From NCBI GenBank assembly GCA_016929905.1, contig JAFGHX010000276.1, forward strand, positions 1-64,000: DNA of 64,000 nucleotides, in the 5' to 3' direction. The stretch's first letter is position 1, and each line of letters opens with the position of its first letter. Below, one piece after another: positions 26,052-34,170 of the stretch. Under the pieces are notes generated by a model. It had not been told where the DNA came from. It did not search any database and saw nothing but the letters and a program-made list of their open reading frames with translations. Source of the stretch: Kiritimatiellia bacterium. GTDB taxonomy: Bacteria > Verrucomicrobiota > Kiritimatiellia > JAFGHX01. A program made the position numbers and the translations under genes.

Positions 26052-26412
26052 AGGGCTTCCTCCTTGCCTCGTCTTGTTCCGATCGCAGCCTGGCAGATAG
26101 GCGGCCAACTGTCAAGTCGGCATCGCCAGGCCCCGGCAATTCTCGCTATTTACTCGCTTTCTCGCATTTGAGAAAGTGAGAGAAGCTCTTCTCGCTATTG
26201 CGAATCATACGGCACACGCGACGCTATCAAGATTGAGAAAAGCGGAGGTAAACAGTTTGTCGCGTGATAAACGGAGTGCTTTCTGGTCGTTTGCTGGGCC
26301 GATCGAGCTTGGTACGATTCTTGCTTCTTCTCAGTATTGAAAAAGACAAACAGCATTTTTCTGGACACCGATGGGGGGCTGCCGTAAGGTCCCAGCAAGA
26401 GGGAGGACGATC
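26052..26412. other. Divergent gap with hairpin repeat and sigma-54 site
   Basis: These 361 bp contain no gene. Near the zinc-ribbon gene, CTCGCTTTCTC (26153-26163) pairs with GAGAAAGTGAG (26170-26180), among several copies of CTCGCTATT. The region downstream of 26160 is markedly less GC-rich than its surroundings and contains the sigma-54-type element at 26310-26325. Confidence 0.55.
26310..26325 (+). promoter_or_regulatory. Sigma-54-type promoter for the pseudopilin genes
   Basis: TGGTAC-GATTC-TTGCT matches the -24/-12 consensus TGGCAC-N5-TTGCW at ten of eleven fixed positions, with the essential GG and GC exactly spaced. It lies about 88 nt before the first pseudopilin ATG. Sigma-54 control of pilin genes is known in other bacteria; an enhancer-binding partner is not visible in the window. 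Confidence 0.6.
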
Positions 26413-27024
26413 ATGAAATCCGCACCCAGAGTTCTGTTGGACAGACGCGGTTTCACCTTGACGGAGGTAACGGCGGCTACGGCCGTGTTGGTCATCGTTT
26501 TCGGTGCGTTGGTGGCAACCTTCATCAACGGCGTACGCAACGCGACGGCGGCGAACAAGCGGATGGAGGCGATTCATGAGGCCCGCGAGTGGATTGAGCG
26601 GGTGGTAGCGTGCAACTACAATGACCAGCCGCTGAGCGTGGGGACGCACTGGATTCGTGTCAACGGGCCGGACCAGTCCATTCAGACAAACGGCTACTGG
26701 ATCGTCAGCCAGAACCCGGACTACGAGGACTTGAAAGACGTGGAAATGGTCGTGCAGTGGCAGCACCCTTTCCGCAAGTCGCCCTCGGAGATCCGGCTAT
26801 ACACGTCCGTTTCCGCGGCGCTGAGCAAGAATATCGTGTCGATCCCGCTGCCGATGCCGGTGGAACCGACCGTGAAGCCGAAACCGAAGCCCAAACCCAC
26901 GCCACCACCCGCGCCGCCGGCGAACAACAGCAACAACAATAACCAGAACCTCACGGTGACTCCGGAGGTGGAAGAGGTGGAGGATGTGGAAGAACCGCCC
27001 CCGCCCCCCGAGTGGAACATCTAG
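26413..27024 (+). CDS. Type II/IV pseudopilin-like protein
   Basis: The product has 203 residues. The ATG at 26413 follows GGGAGGACG. The N-terminus has a short basic leader and the prepilin-peptidase site RRGFTLTEVTAATAVLVIVFGALV: cleavage after Gly, Glu at +5, then the hydrophobic helix. A globular part to about residue 145 is followed by a low-complexity tail of Pro/Lys repeats (VKPKPKPKPTPPPAPP), Asn runs and an acidic, proline-rich end. The Pro/Lys and Asn tail is unusual and might reach out of the pseudopilus or envelope. It opens an operon with a second pseudopilin 15 bp downstream. Confidence 0.82.
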   Translation: MKSAPRVLLDRRGFTLTEVTAATAVLVIVFGALVATFINGVRNATAANKRMEAIHEAREWIERVVACNYNDQPLSVGTHWIRVNGPDQSIQTNGYWIVSQNPDYEDLKDVEMVVQWQHPFRKSPSEIRLYTSVSAALSKNIVSIPLPMPVEPTVKPKPKPKPTPPPAPPANNSNNNNQNLTVTPEVEEVEDVEEPPPPPEWNI

Positions 27025-27039
27025 ACCGGAGCGCCGCCG

Positions 27040-27564
27040 ATGGTGAGCCACCGCACACAGGGCGTACGCACACGAACAACGCAACGCCGGCGCGGCGAGC
27101 GCCGGCGCCCGGGTTTCACGCTGCCGGAAGTCTTGATTGCCCTTGGACTGCTCACGCTGGTGAGCGCGGCGGTCTGGTCGGTGTACGTCTTCTGCCAGCG
27201 CATATACGGGACCCAAACGGTGGACATCTACGCCACCCGCGATGCAAGCATGTGCCTGTTCAACATGGTGTACGGCCGGGGAAAACAGGCAGGCCTGCGG
27301 GCATGCGTGAGCGCAACGCTCGTAAGCGAGGACGAGATTTCTTTCGTGCGCCCGGACGGGTCCGCAGGCCGATTCCTGCACAAGGATCGCCGGATCGTGG
27401 ATGAAGCGGGCAGGGTCCTGTGCGACGACGTGGAGGACTTCTCCATCAGCCGCACCGGTTCGGTGCTCTTGCTGACGCTGAAGAAGATCGACCAGGAGGG
27501 CATGTTCACGTCGACGAACGATTTGAACACGGTTGTCTATCTGCGGAATATGAAGTGGGAGTAA
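27040..27564 (+). CDS. Second pseudopilin-like protein
   Basis: The product has 174 residues. A long Arg-rich leader of about 24 residues ends in the prepilin site RRPGFTLPEVLIALGLLTL, with the conserved Glu at +5 and a Pro at +4. The globular domain (about 60-174) resembles minor pseudopilins of the GspJ/GspI kind in length, with RDASMCLFNMVYGRGKQAGL after the helix. It ends with VVYLRNMKWE. It lies 15 bp after the first pseudopilin and 65 bp before the PilX-like gene and is likely cotranscribed with both. The assembly ATPase and secretin are not in the window. Confidence 0.82.
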   Translation: MVSHRTQGVRTRTTQRRRGERRRPGFTLPEVLIALGLLTLVSAAVWSVYVFCQRIYGTQTVDIYATRDASMCLFNMVYGRGKQAGLRACVSATLVSEDEISFVRPDGSAGRFLHKDRRIVDEAGRVLCDDVEDFSISRTGSVLLLTLKKIDQEGMFTSTNDLNTVVYLRNMKWE

Positions 27565-27629
27565 GGGTTCGCGCGGAAATGTGAAGTTATTTTTGCGCGG
27601 GCCCGAGGAGCACGCCCCGGGGAGAGGCG

Positions 27630-28997
27630 ATGAAGAAGGATTGTGCTGAAAAACCCGGCGCGGACGGAGCCGCGCCCTCCAAAGGCCCAACATGTCGCGT
27701 GTTGATCCGATGGAAGGCCGGCTTCCGTGCCGACCGCAGTGGTTTTTCAGCGCAATCGAAGAAGAACGAATCCGGGCTGGTGATGGTCATCGTGCTGTGC
27801 TTTGCCCTGTTCATGGGCATCCTGGCCGGAGCCTTCATGAAATCGATCGGCTCGCAGGTCATCCTGACGCGGAAGCAGGAAGCCATCGAACAGGCGCTGC
27901 ACGTGGCCGAAGCCGGCGTTCAGCGCGCATCGGCCTACCTGCGCAGCGGCGGGACGGGCCCGGCCGTCTTCCTGGACCGGATAGGGAACGGCGCCTATAC
28001 GGTCAACATCCACACCAATGACATCTTTGACGCCGGGCTCAAGGTGCAGTGGACCATTGTCAGCACCGGCCGGGTCAGCGGAGTCCAGCGTGTTGTGGTC
28101 GTGCGCGGGTTGCACAAGTTGACCTGGGCCAAGTATGCGATGTTCGTGAACGACAACTCGGGCATGTATTTCGTCCGCGGCGAGAAATTCCTGGGGCCGG
28201 TGCATGCCAACGGCGTTCTGGGTTTCCGCGGCGACCCGGAGTTTGTCGGGGTCGTCACCTCGTCCACCAACAAGTACTATGGCAGTACGAACAACTGCAC
28301 GTTCCAGAGCGGGTTCAAGCTCAACGAGGACCCTGTCTCCATGGATGATGTGGCCTTCCCGGACATGAAGACGGAAGCCGACATCCTCTATCCCGGCTAC
28401 ACGCGGATCAAGCTCGAAGGAGACCAGATGCTGGTCACCAACGGCAAACTGGGTTGGAACAACCAGGAAGTGCCGATCAAGAGCAACCAGGTGGTCTACG
28501 TCTATACCGACGGCACCTCCGAGGGCGACTGTCGCGTGTACGGCACCCTCGACGGACGCATGACGATCATCGCCGAACGCGACATCCGCATCAACAGCCA
28601 CATTCGTTATGCCGATCACCCCTCCACGAACGAGGCCGCCGACGACGTGCTCGGCCTCATTTCCGGGCGCAACGTCCGGATCGACAAGTGGGCGCCAAAC
28701 GACCTTGCGATCGACGCCCACATCATGGCCACGGGCGTGATGACCGCCGACAAGTACGACGGCCGCTTCGAAGTCGACGAGGTGTGGGACGTCGGCAAGA
28801 AGGGCTCGCTCTCCGTCTACGGCGGCATTGTCCAGAACCGCAGGGGCCAGGTCGGCCGAGTCTCGGGCTGGCACGGCGAGAACCTGATCTACGGTTACAA
28901 GAAGAACTACGTCTACGACGAGCGCCTCTCCACCCAGCCGCCGCCGGACTACCCCATGATCCATGAGTTCCAGTGGCGGCAGTGGCAGGACATGTAG
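27630..28997 (+). CDS. PilX-like exported protein with an in-frame insertion at its start
   Basis: The product has 455 residues; the ATG at 27630 follows GGGGAGAGG. From residue 46 the sequence reads KNESGLVMVIVLCFALFMGI, the single N-terminal membrane segment typical of PilX/DUF4900-like minor pilus proteins. A helical region (KQEAIEQALHVAEAGVQRAS) and a long beta-rich domain follow. Residues 4-45 do not look like family sequence. They come from a palindromic insertion (27639-27757) bounded by 7-bp direct repeats; removing 126 bp gives MKKNESGLVMVIV, a normal start. The gene thus tolerates a 42-residue in-frame insertion. It follows two pseudopilin genes and probably contributes to the same pseudopilus. 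Confidence 0.8.
   Translation: MKKDCAEKPGADGAAPSKGPTCRVLIRWKAGFRADRSGFSAQSKKNESGLVMVIVLCFALFMGILAGAFMKSIGSQVILTRKQEAIEQALHVAEAGVQRASAYLRSGGTGPAVFLDRIGNGAYTVNIHTNDIFDAGLKVQWTIVSTGRVSGVQRVVVVRGLHKLTWAKYAMFVNDNSGMYFVRGEKFLGPVHANGVLGFRGDPEFVGVVTSSTNKYYGSTNNCTFQSGFKLNEDPVSMDDVAFPDMKTEADILYPGYTRIKLEGDQMLVTNGKLGWNNQEVPIKSNQVVYVYTDGTSEGDCRVYGTLDGRMTIIAERDIRINSHIRYADHPSTNEAADDVLGLISGRNVRIDKWAPNDLAIDAHIMATGVMTADKYDGRFEVDEVWDVGKKGSLSVYGGIVQNRRGQVGRVSGWHGENLIYGYKKNYVYDERLSTQPPPDYPMIHEFQWRQWQDM
27639..27757. mobile_element. MITE-like element inserted in frame
   Basis: The 119-bp segment has 17-bp terminal inverted repeats, GATTGTGCTGAAAAACC (27639-27655) and GGTTTTTCAGCGCAATC (27741-27757), matching at 16 of 17 positions. 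It is flanked by the identical 7-mer GAAGAAG (27632-27638 and 27758-27764), as expected of a target-site duplication. Element plus one duplicate is 126 bp, a multiple of three, so the reading frame is kept. The interior has a smaller GGCGCGG/CCGCGCC hairpin. No transposase is encoded, so it would depend on one elsewhere. Confidence 0.75.
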
Positions 28998-29047
28998 CGG
29001 CGGCCGAAAGCCGGCAACCGGTCTGCGGCACCCGAACAGGGGGCCGG

Positions 29048-30196
29048 CTACATGACGCCGGCGGCTTCGGTGAGCTTGAAAACGGGCAAGAACATACAGA
29101 TGACAATCCCGCCGACGAAGATTCCGAGAAACGCGATCAGCATCGGCTCCATCAGCGAGATCAACCCGTTGAGCATATTCTGCACTTCGTCGTCGTAGAA
29201 GTCGGCAACGTTCAACATCATGTCGCTGACCTTGCCGGTCTTTTCGGCCGCCGACATCATGTGAATCATCAGCGGCGAAATGTAGGCACAGCTGCGCAGA
29301 CATTCGGAGAGTTTGGCGCCGCCCTGAACCGGGCCGGCGGCGTTGCGGATGGCCCTCCCGATCACGGCGTTTCCCGTTGCGCCCGCCAGGATTTCCAGAG
29401 AACTGAGAATGTGAACGCCGCTGTTGGTGAGCTGGGCGAACAACCGCGCGAAACGGCCCAACGCCAGCTTCTGGATAAGTGTCCCGGCAATCGGGCACGA
29501 CAACATCATCCTGTCGATCATGTAGGCGCCGGAGCGCGTGCGCTGCCATTTCTTGAATGCGAAGACGACCGCGACGACGAACACAGCCGCATACGGCACC
29601 CAACGGCGAAACCCCCGGCTGACGTTTACGAGGAACTGGGTCGGCCCTGGCAGTTTGGCCCCGAACCCCTCGAACATCTCCGAGAACACGGGCACGATGA
29701 ACGTGATCATCAGCGACGTGATCGCCAGCGCGATCATGACGATGGCGAGCGGATAGGCCATCGACGAACGGACCTTGCGCTTGATTTTCGCGTTCTTCTC
29801 GAGGAATTCGGCGATTCGCATGGCCGTCTCCGGCAGCTGGCCAGTCATCTCGCCCGCGCGGATCATGTTCACGTACAGATCGTCGAAAACGTCCGGATAG
29901 GCCGTGATCGCCTCCGAAAACGGGTGCCCGTCCTCGATCGAAGTCTTGATCTCCAGGATCATGTTGCGCAGGTTGTCGTTACCCGTCTGGTCGTACAGCC
30001 CGTCCAGGCTGGCCAGGATGGGAATACCCGCGGCGAGCATCTCCGCAAATTGGCGCGTGAAGGTGGCCAATTCCTTGCCGCGTATGCGCTTTGCGCCCGG
30101 TGTGCGCTTGAGGACCTTGCCCGCCGGCCGTATCACGGTCCGCGACGGCGGAGGGATCATGCCGTATTTCGGCCCACTGGAACTGGATTCAGGCAT
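29048..30196 (-). CDS. GspF/PilC-type inner-membrane platform protein
   Basis: The product has 382 residues, near the family norm of 400. Two copies of the T2SSF helical domain are visible: FTRQFAEMLAAGIPILASLDGL... (about 45-170) and LALGRFARLFAQLTNSGVHILSSLEIL (about 245-365). Three membrane helices are present: MAYPLAIVMIALAITSLMITF, YAAVFVVAVVFAF and the C-terminal LIAFLGIFVGGIVICMFLPVF. It forms the membrane platform for the assembly of pili or pseudopili. It converges on the PilX-like gene (50 bp between stops), so it belongs to the same function but not the same transcript. No clear Shine-Dalgarno precedes the start. Confidence 0.88.
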   Translation of the reverse strand: MPESSSSGPKYGMIPPPSRTVIRPAGKVLKRTPGAKRIRGKELATFTRQFAEMLAAGIPILASLDGLYDQTGNDNLRNMILEIKTSIEDGHPFSEAITAYPDVFDDLYVNMIRAGEMTGQLPETAMRIAEFLEKNAKIKRKVRSSMAYPLAIVMIALAITSLMITFIVPVFSEMFEGFGAKLPGPTQFLVNVSRGFRRWVPYAAVFVVAVVFAFKKWQRTRSGAYMIDRMMLSCPIAGTLIQKLALGRFARLFAQLTNSGVHILSSLEILAGATGNAVIGRAIRNAAGPVQGGAKLSECLRSCAYISPLMIHMMSAAEKTGKVSDMMLNVADFYDDEVQNMLNGLISLMEPMLIAFLGIFVGGIVICMFLPVFKLTEAAGVM

Positions 30197-30346
30197 CTGG
30201 GTACGAACCGCCTCGCGAGTGATCGGTCTTACTCGCCCCTATATGTGGCGCCCGAGAACGCCGACGTCACCCGATAGTTGTAGGACCAGACCTCGCCGGA
30301 TGTCAAGGCACAATTCCGGACTCACGCGTGTCGGGCCGCCCGTCGG

Positions 30347-31315
30347 CTACCCCAGCCGCAGCGTCGTGCCGGGGCGTGGCGGCAGATCATGCGCATAACG
30401 CCATGCGACGTCCACAATGCGCTCCGCGGCGATACGCACGACGTCCGTCGACATGTGGTAGTTCGGCTGGGCGCCCGGCCCGAGCCCGGCCAGCGCGTTG
30501 ACCGGTTCCAGCACCAGCGGCTTCAGCCGGCCGCGGGACCTGGTGCAGACCAGTTCCGACACAAACCAGTCCAACCCGGAGAGTTGCGCGATGCGGGCCG
30601 CGATGTCGGCCAGCCCGTCCAGCTTCAAATCGCGCCATTCCGCATCGGCAACCATTTCGCGCCCCTGCGAGCCGGGACCGGCCCAGCAGGGCACGATGTG
30701 GCCGAACAGGTACCAGACCAGGAACCGCAGTTCGGCGCCGCCCGCCCGCGAACCGTGAACGCTCTTGTGCACCAGCAGCTTCGCCCCGCGAGGGAAGCCC
30801 GCACGGCTCAGCGCCGCCGTCACGTACTGGGCAGCGCTGTGCAGGCAGCGGACCTTCCCCATCCCGACGGCGGATCGGGCCACCCAATTCGCCCCAAGCC
30901 GCGCACGCTGCACGCCCGTGAAACCTGCCCGGTCCTGCTGCCAGCCGTCGGTGACGACAAAGGGCGGCACCCCCACGCCGGAACGGTCCAGATACTGAAA
31001 CTGCAAGGCGCGATCCGCGTAGAACGGCGCGTCGTCCGGGTCTTCCACCACCAGCGTTCCCGCCGCCTTGAGGCTGCGGCACAGGCGCATCTCCGCGCTT
31101 TCCATGTTCACGCCGTCCGCCTGTGTGTTCAAGAACAGGTTGATGCGGAGCGACCCTCGGTCCACCCGCCGGCGCGCGCGAACCGCCTTTTCCTTCGGGA
31201 TCACAATCCAGCGAATACGCCTCAGCCGCGCGGCGCATGCCACCTCCGTCAGGAACCGGTCCGCATGGTCCCGGAACCAGTTCACACCCAGCTCATATCG
31301 TGTTCGCGAACCCAT
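30347..31315 (-). CDS. Divergent ATP-grasp-like protein (first of a pair)
   Basis: The product has 322 residues. It is a degenerate relative of the gene just upstream. The N-terminal third is Arg-rich. DDAPFYADRALQFQYLDRSGVGVPPF resembles the start of an ATP-grasp domain, where an Asp/Lys-led helix precedes a GVPVPPT-like turn, and LKPLVLEPVNALAGLGPG matches the closing metal-binding ExxN element. The usual glycine-rich Lys loop is not obvious; AKLLVHKSVHGSRAGGAEL may stand in its place. A RimK/YheCD-like ligase joining an amino acid or peptide is the nearest guess. It may be a non-catalytic partner of the intact ATP-grasp protein. Confidence 0.55.
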   Translation of the reverse strand: MGSRTRYELGVNWFRDHADRFLTEVACAARLRRIRWIVIPKEKAVRARRRVDRGSLRINLFLNTQADGVNMESAEMRLCRSLKAAGTLVVEDPDDAPFYADRALQFQYLDRSGVGVPPFVVTDGWQQDRAGFTGVQRARLGANWVARSAVGMGKVRCLHSAAQYVTAALSRAGFPRGAKLLVHKSVHGSRAGGAELRFLVWYLFGHIVPCWAGPGSQGREMVADAEWRDLKLDGLADIAARIAQLSGLDWFVSELVCTRSRGRLKPLVLEPVNALAGLGPGAQPNYHMSTDVVRIAAERIVDVAWRYAHDLPPRPGTTLRLG

Positions 31316-31442
31316 GGTCCCCTGCCCGCTCCAGTGCCGCGCTTCGTTCGACGCTCACGCGCGCCCACGCCAACCCGGAGGCGACGTCCCCCGTTCTTCC
31401 TTGCCGCTCTGACCCGTCTTGGCGCGGGGCAGGCGCCTTGGC

Positions 31443-32411
31443 CTACCCCGCGAACCAGACCCCGATGTCGTCGTACGCGTCTCCGTTCCGCGCAACGTGC
31501 AGCGCCGCTTCGGCGATCCGGTCGGCCACGTGCTCGACCACGCTGTCCGGAACCCCGCTGTGGCTCCGGGTCTGCAGCGTCATGTCGCACGGGTCGTTCA
31601 CGTAGTCCACAACCAGAAAGAGGGTTCGGCCGTGCCGGCGCACGATCGCCACTTCCGTAGAGAAGTAGCACATGCCCGAGGTCTGCGCGATCTTCCGGGC
31701 GATCACCACCAACCCGGCGAGCCCGTGCGCGCGGAACTCGCCAAGCGTGACCGGCGTGTAGTGCTGCGTCAACGTATCCCACCACGATAGCATCACTTCG
31801 CCCAGCACGTAGTGCACGCGCAACCAACCCATGCGCGGGCCGAACCAGACCGGCTCCACAAACTCCTGCAGCAGGAAATCGTCGCCACGGTCGAAGCGCC
31901 GCGCGCGGGTAATCGCTTTCAGCGAGCCGTGCGTCACCTTCACGACGCCCTGTTTGCCGTAGCCGCGGGCCGGCTTGACGATGAAGGGGCGGCCCAGACG
32001 CGCGCGCTGCCGGCGGGTAAGCGCGAAACGAGCGGGCTTCCAGTTGCGCACGACGACGGTGAACGGGACCGGGATTCCGGCCCGCTCGAATTCATAGTGC
32101 ATCACCGCCTTGTTCTCGGCCATCGTCGCGTTCTTCGGCTCGTTGATCGTGAACGCGCCGCCGTCTTTCGCCGCATAGCTTAAGCGCGTGTAGGGGTTGT
32201 TCGTATCGGCCAGGTGCCCGAACAGGTCCACGTGTGTGCCTATCCGCAGCCGGCCGTCTTCCGCGGCCGCGAGCACGCGCTTGATGTTCCGGTCGTTGCA
32301 CACCACGCAGCTCAGCCGGCGCAGCGCGCACGCCTCCCGCAACAGCAGCACAAAGGGTTCATCCGAGGCAACGCCCGTGGCTATGCAGAGGTCTGTCTTG
32401 CGTGTGGCCAT
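31443..32411 (-). CDS. ATP-grasp ligase, RimK/YheCD-like (second of a pair)
   Basis: The product has 322 residues from the ATG at 32411; a longer frame upstream is rejected because it reads as GC-rich noise. Motifs: NEPKNATMAENKAVMHYEFERAGIPVPFT (pre-grasp helix), RPFIVKPARGYGKQGVVKV (nucleotide-binding Lys and glycine loop), DDFLLQEFVEP (adenine-contacting strand) and FLVVDYVNDPCDM (metal-binding Asp/Asn). All are in place, so the protein should bind ATP and ligate a carboxylate to an amine or thiol. It is followed, 127 bp downstream, by its degenerate same-length relative. The pair lies 3' of the hydrolase gene at 32533 but shares no evident pathway with it. Confidence 0.7.
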   Translation of the reverse strand: MATRKTDLCIATGVASDEPFVLLLREACALRRLSCVVCNDRNIKRVLAAAEDGRLRIGTHVDLFGHLADTNNPYTRLSYAAKDGGAFTINEPKNATMAENKAVMHYEFERAGIPVPFTVVVRNWKPARFALTRRQRARLGRPFIVKPARGYGKQGVVKVTHGSLKAITRARRFDRGDDFLLQEFVEPVWFGPRMGWLRVHYVLGEVMLSWWDTLTQHYTPVTLGEFRAHGLAGLVVIARKIAQTSGMCYFSTEVAIVRRHGRTLFLVVDYVNDPCDMTLQTRSHSGVPDSVVEHVADRIAEAALHVARNGDAYDDIGVWFAG

Positions 32412-32532
32412 GCAGAAACCTGTCCGTCCGGCGCCCGTGCATGTACGGCAGGTGTCTAGATTACGCCAAAGCGCGGGGAAATACAATGCAAAGGTGGCGG
32501 GGCGCGGGGCCGGGAGGGGCCGCCTGCGGGCG

Positions 32533-34068
32533 CTATTCGGGACGCCGGGGACCCACGGGACGCAGAACCGCCGCCCAAGGTTCGCCCGCCGGCACCGCGA
32601 GGGTCCGGGTTCCGCCGGGGCACTCGCCCCGCTCGATCCACTGGGAACGGTTGATGTCGAGCCACCGCTCGCGGTAGGTGCCCCGGGGCAGCCGGATCCG
32701 GATCGTATTGTCGCAGGCGACCCGCTCATAGGCGTTGCGATTGTGCACCCGAATGTCGCCGCCCGGGAAGTATACCGCGTATTGCCGGCCGGGCTCGGCC
32801 AGCGCGAAAGCTTCGTTGGGCTCGCGGGCTCCAACCACAAGCGCGGGGCACGCCTCCATCCGCGTAATGTCGATGCCGGCCCGGTCGGTCAGCAGCATCC
32901 GCATGCTGCGGATGTGCCTCTGCGCTTCCGGCCGCAACCCAATACCGAACAGAGCGCCCGGCCGGGTCTTCTGCGCGTGGCTCAGCGTGTCGCGATGGAA
33001 CCGCACCGCCGCCGCGCCGCCGAAAATGGAGCACCAGAACCGGTTCTGCGACAGAAAGCACTCGTCCTCGTAACAGGTCGGCACGGGTCGGTTGTAGCCC
33101 GTGCTGTCGAACTGCCAGATCATCGCATAAGTCTTCGTGTGGTTGATCGGACGCACCGCCCGCCCCCCCATCCTCTTCAGCCGGTTCCGGTACCGTTGCA
33201 GGTTCTCGTAGTGCCGATCCCCGACGTTCCCGCCGTTCTGAGAGAAGTCAAGAAAGCCGAATACGTCCGGATGTTCGACGGGGTACAGGTTGTCAGCCTG
33301 CTCGAAGTCCTGCGACTTCGCCTCGTCCCGAACATGATCGAACGGCGACTTGTGGTACCGCCTCTGATCACACATGTACACCTGCCGGCCGGCCCGCGCG
33401 GCCCTGTTCAGAACGAACCGGGTCCAGTATTCCGACGCCTCCCACGCGAGGCCCAGCTCGTTGCCGACCTGGTACAGCACATGGTCATACGTGAGCGTCG
33501 TGTCCAGCAGCCTGTCCACGTAGCGTTGCCGTGCCCGGGACAGCGGGTTCGCCGGATCGATCACGGATGCATCGTAAATCCCGCCGTAGTCATCAGGCCT
33601 GATGATCGACGACACCTCCGCCCAGGTGTAGTTCACGTTGTTGTCGGGGTTCCACGGTTCCTTCTCCCACGGTGCGGCGATCCCGAAGCCGTCCCACAAT
33701 TCCTGCTGCACGACAATCCCCCGCCGGCGCGTCTCCGCCAGAAAAGCGTCCAGCCGTCCGAAAAACGAATCGCGCCCCGGCTCCTCGTTGAACCGCGTCA
33801 GGTTAAACTTGCCGGGGGCCACCTCCAGAAACGGGTAGGCCATGCCGGCATCACTCCACTCGGGGCAGGCCACGTTTCGAACCGTCGGCGTGTTGCGGAT
33901 GTAGTTCCCACCCACGCTCACCAGCGTATCGAGATGCCCGCACAGGAACTCGTGGTCGACCCCTACCCACTGGAACGGGTTGTCCTGAAACGAACCGCCC
34001 AGCAGCACAGTCGGCGTGCCGTCGATCTGCCAGTAGAACGGGTTGTGCGTGTAGGGTCTCAGGTCCAT
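32533..34068 (-). CDS. GH-A clan TIM-barrel hydrolase (GH140/DUF4038-like), paralogue 1
   Basis: The product has 511 residues without a signal peptide. The start follows GGAGGAAAGG. It begins NPFYWQIDGTPTVLLGGSFQDN, the opening seen in DUF4038/GH140-like barrels (residue HPxxPxYF...DGKP, then a GxS strand). Other marks are GGNYIRNT, IVVQQELWDG, EPWNPDNNVNYTW, VLYQVGNELGLAWEA with an NE pair at the acid/base position, and FLDFSQNGG. A beta-sandwich of about 90 residues follows. It is paralogous across its whole length to the gene at 36736. GH140 acts on apiose-capped side chains of rhamnogalacturonan-II; assignment to that family by eye is uncertain. A cytoplasmic place implies short, imported substrates. 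Confidence 0.7.
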   Translation of the reverse strand: MDLRPYTHNPFYWQIDGTPTVLLGGSFQDNPFQWVGVDHEFLCGHLDTLVSVGGNYIRNTPTVRNVACPEWSDAGMAYPFLEVAPGKFNLTRFNEEPGRDSFFGRLDAFLAETRRRGIVVQQELWDGFGIAAPWEKEPWNPDNNVNYTWAEVSSIIRPDDYGGIYDASVIDPANPLSRARQRYVDRLLDTTLTYDHVLYQVGNELGLAWEASEYWTRFVLNRAARAGRQVYMCDQRRYHKSPFDHVRDEAKSQDFEQADNLYPVEHPDVFGFLDFSQNGGNVGDRHYENLQRYRNRLKRMGGRAVRPINHTKTYAMIWQFDSTGYNRPVPTCYEDECFLSQNRFWCSIFGGAAAVRFHRDTLSHAQKTRPGALFGIGLRPEAQRHIRSMRMLLTDRAGIDITRMEACPALVVGAREPNEAFALAEPGRQYAVYFPGGDIRVHNRNAYERVACDNTIRIRLPRGTYRERWLDINRSQWIERGECPGGTRTLAVPAGEPWAAVLRPVGPRRPE

Positions 34069-34125
34069 CGTGCCTTTCCTCCATGCCGAAGACCGGCCTC
34101 CGTCTTCGATCGCAATCGGCTGCCG

Positions 34126-34149
34126 TCGATTGCCGTCGACGGCAATCGA
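34126..34149. repeat. 24-bp perfect palindrome
   Basis: The half-site TCGATTGCCGTC is followed directly by its exact reverse complement with no loop. It lies in the 102-bp gap between the Gfo/Idh gene and the downstream hydrolase gene, 58 bp before the latter's start. A loop-free palindrome of this length suits a dimeric regulator's site better than an RNA hairpin, but it might also be a variant of the intergenic repeats. Confidence 0.7.
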
Positions 34150-34170
34150 TCTCGGGCCGGGGCGCGGGCG

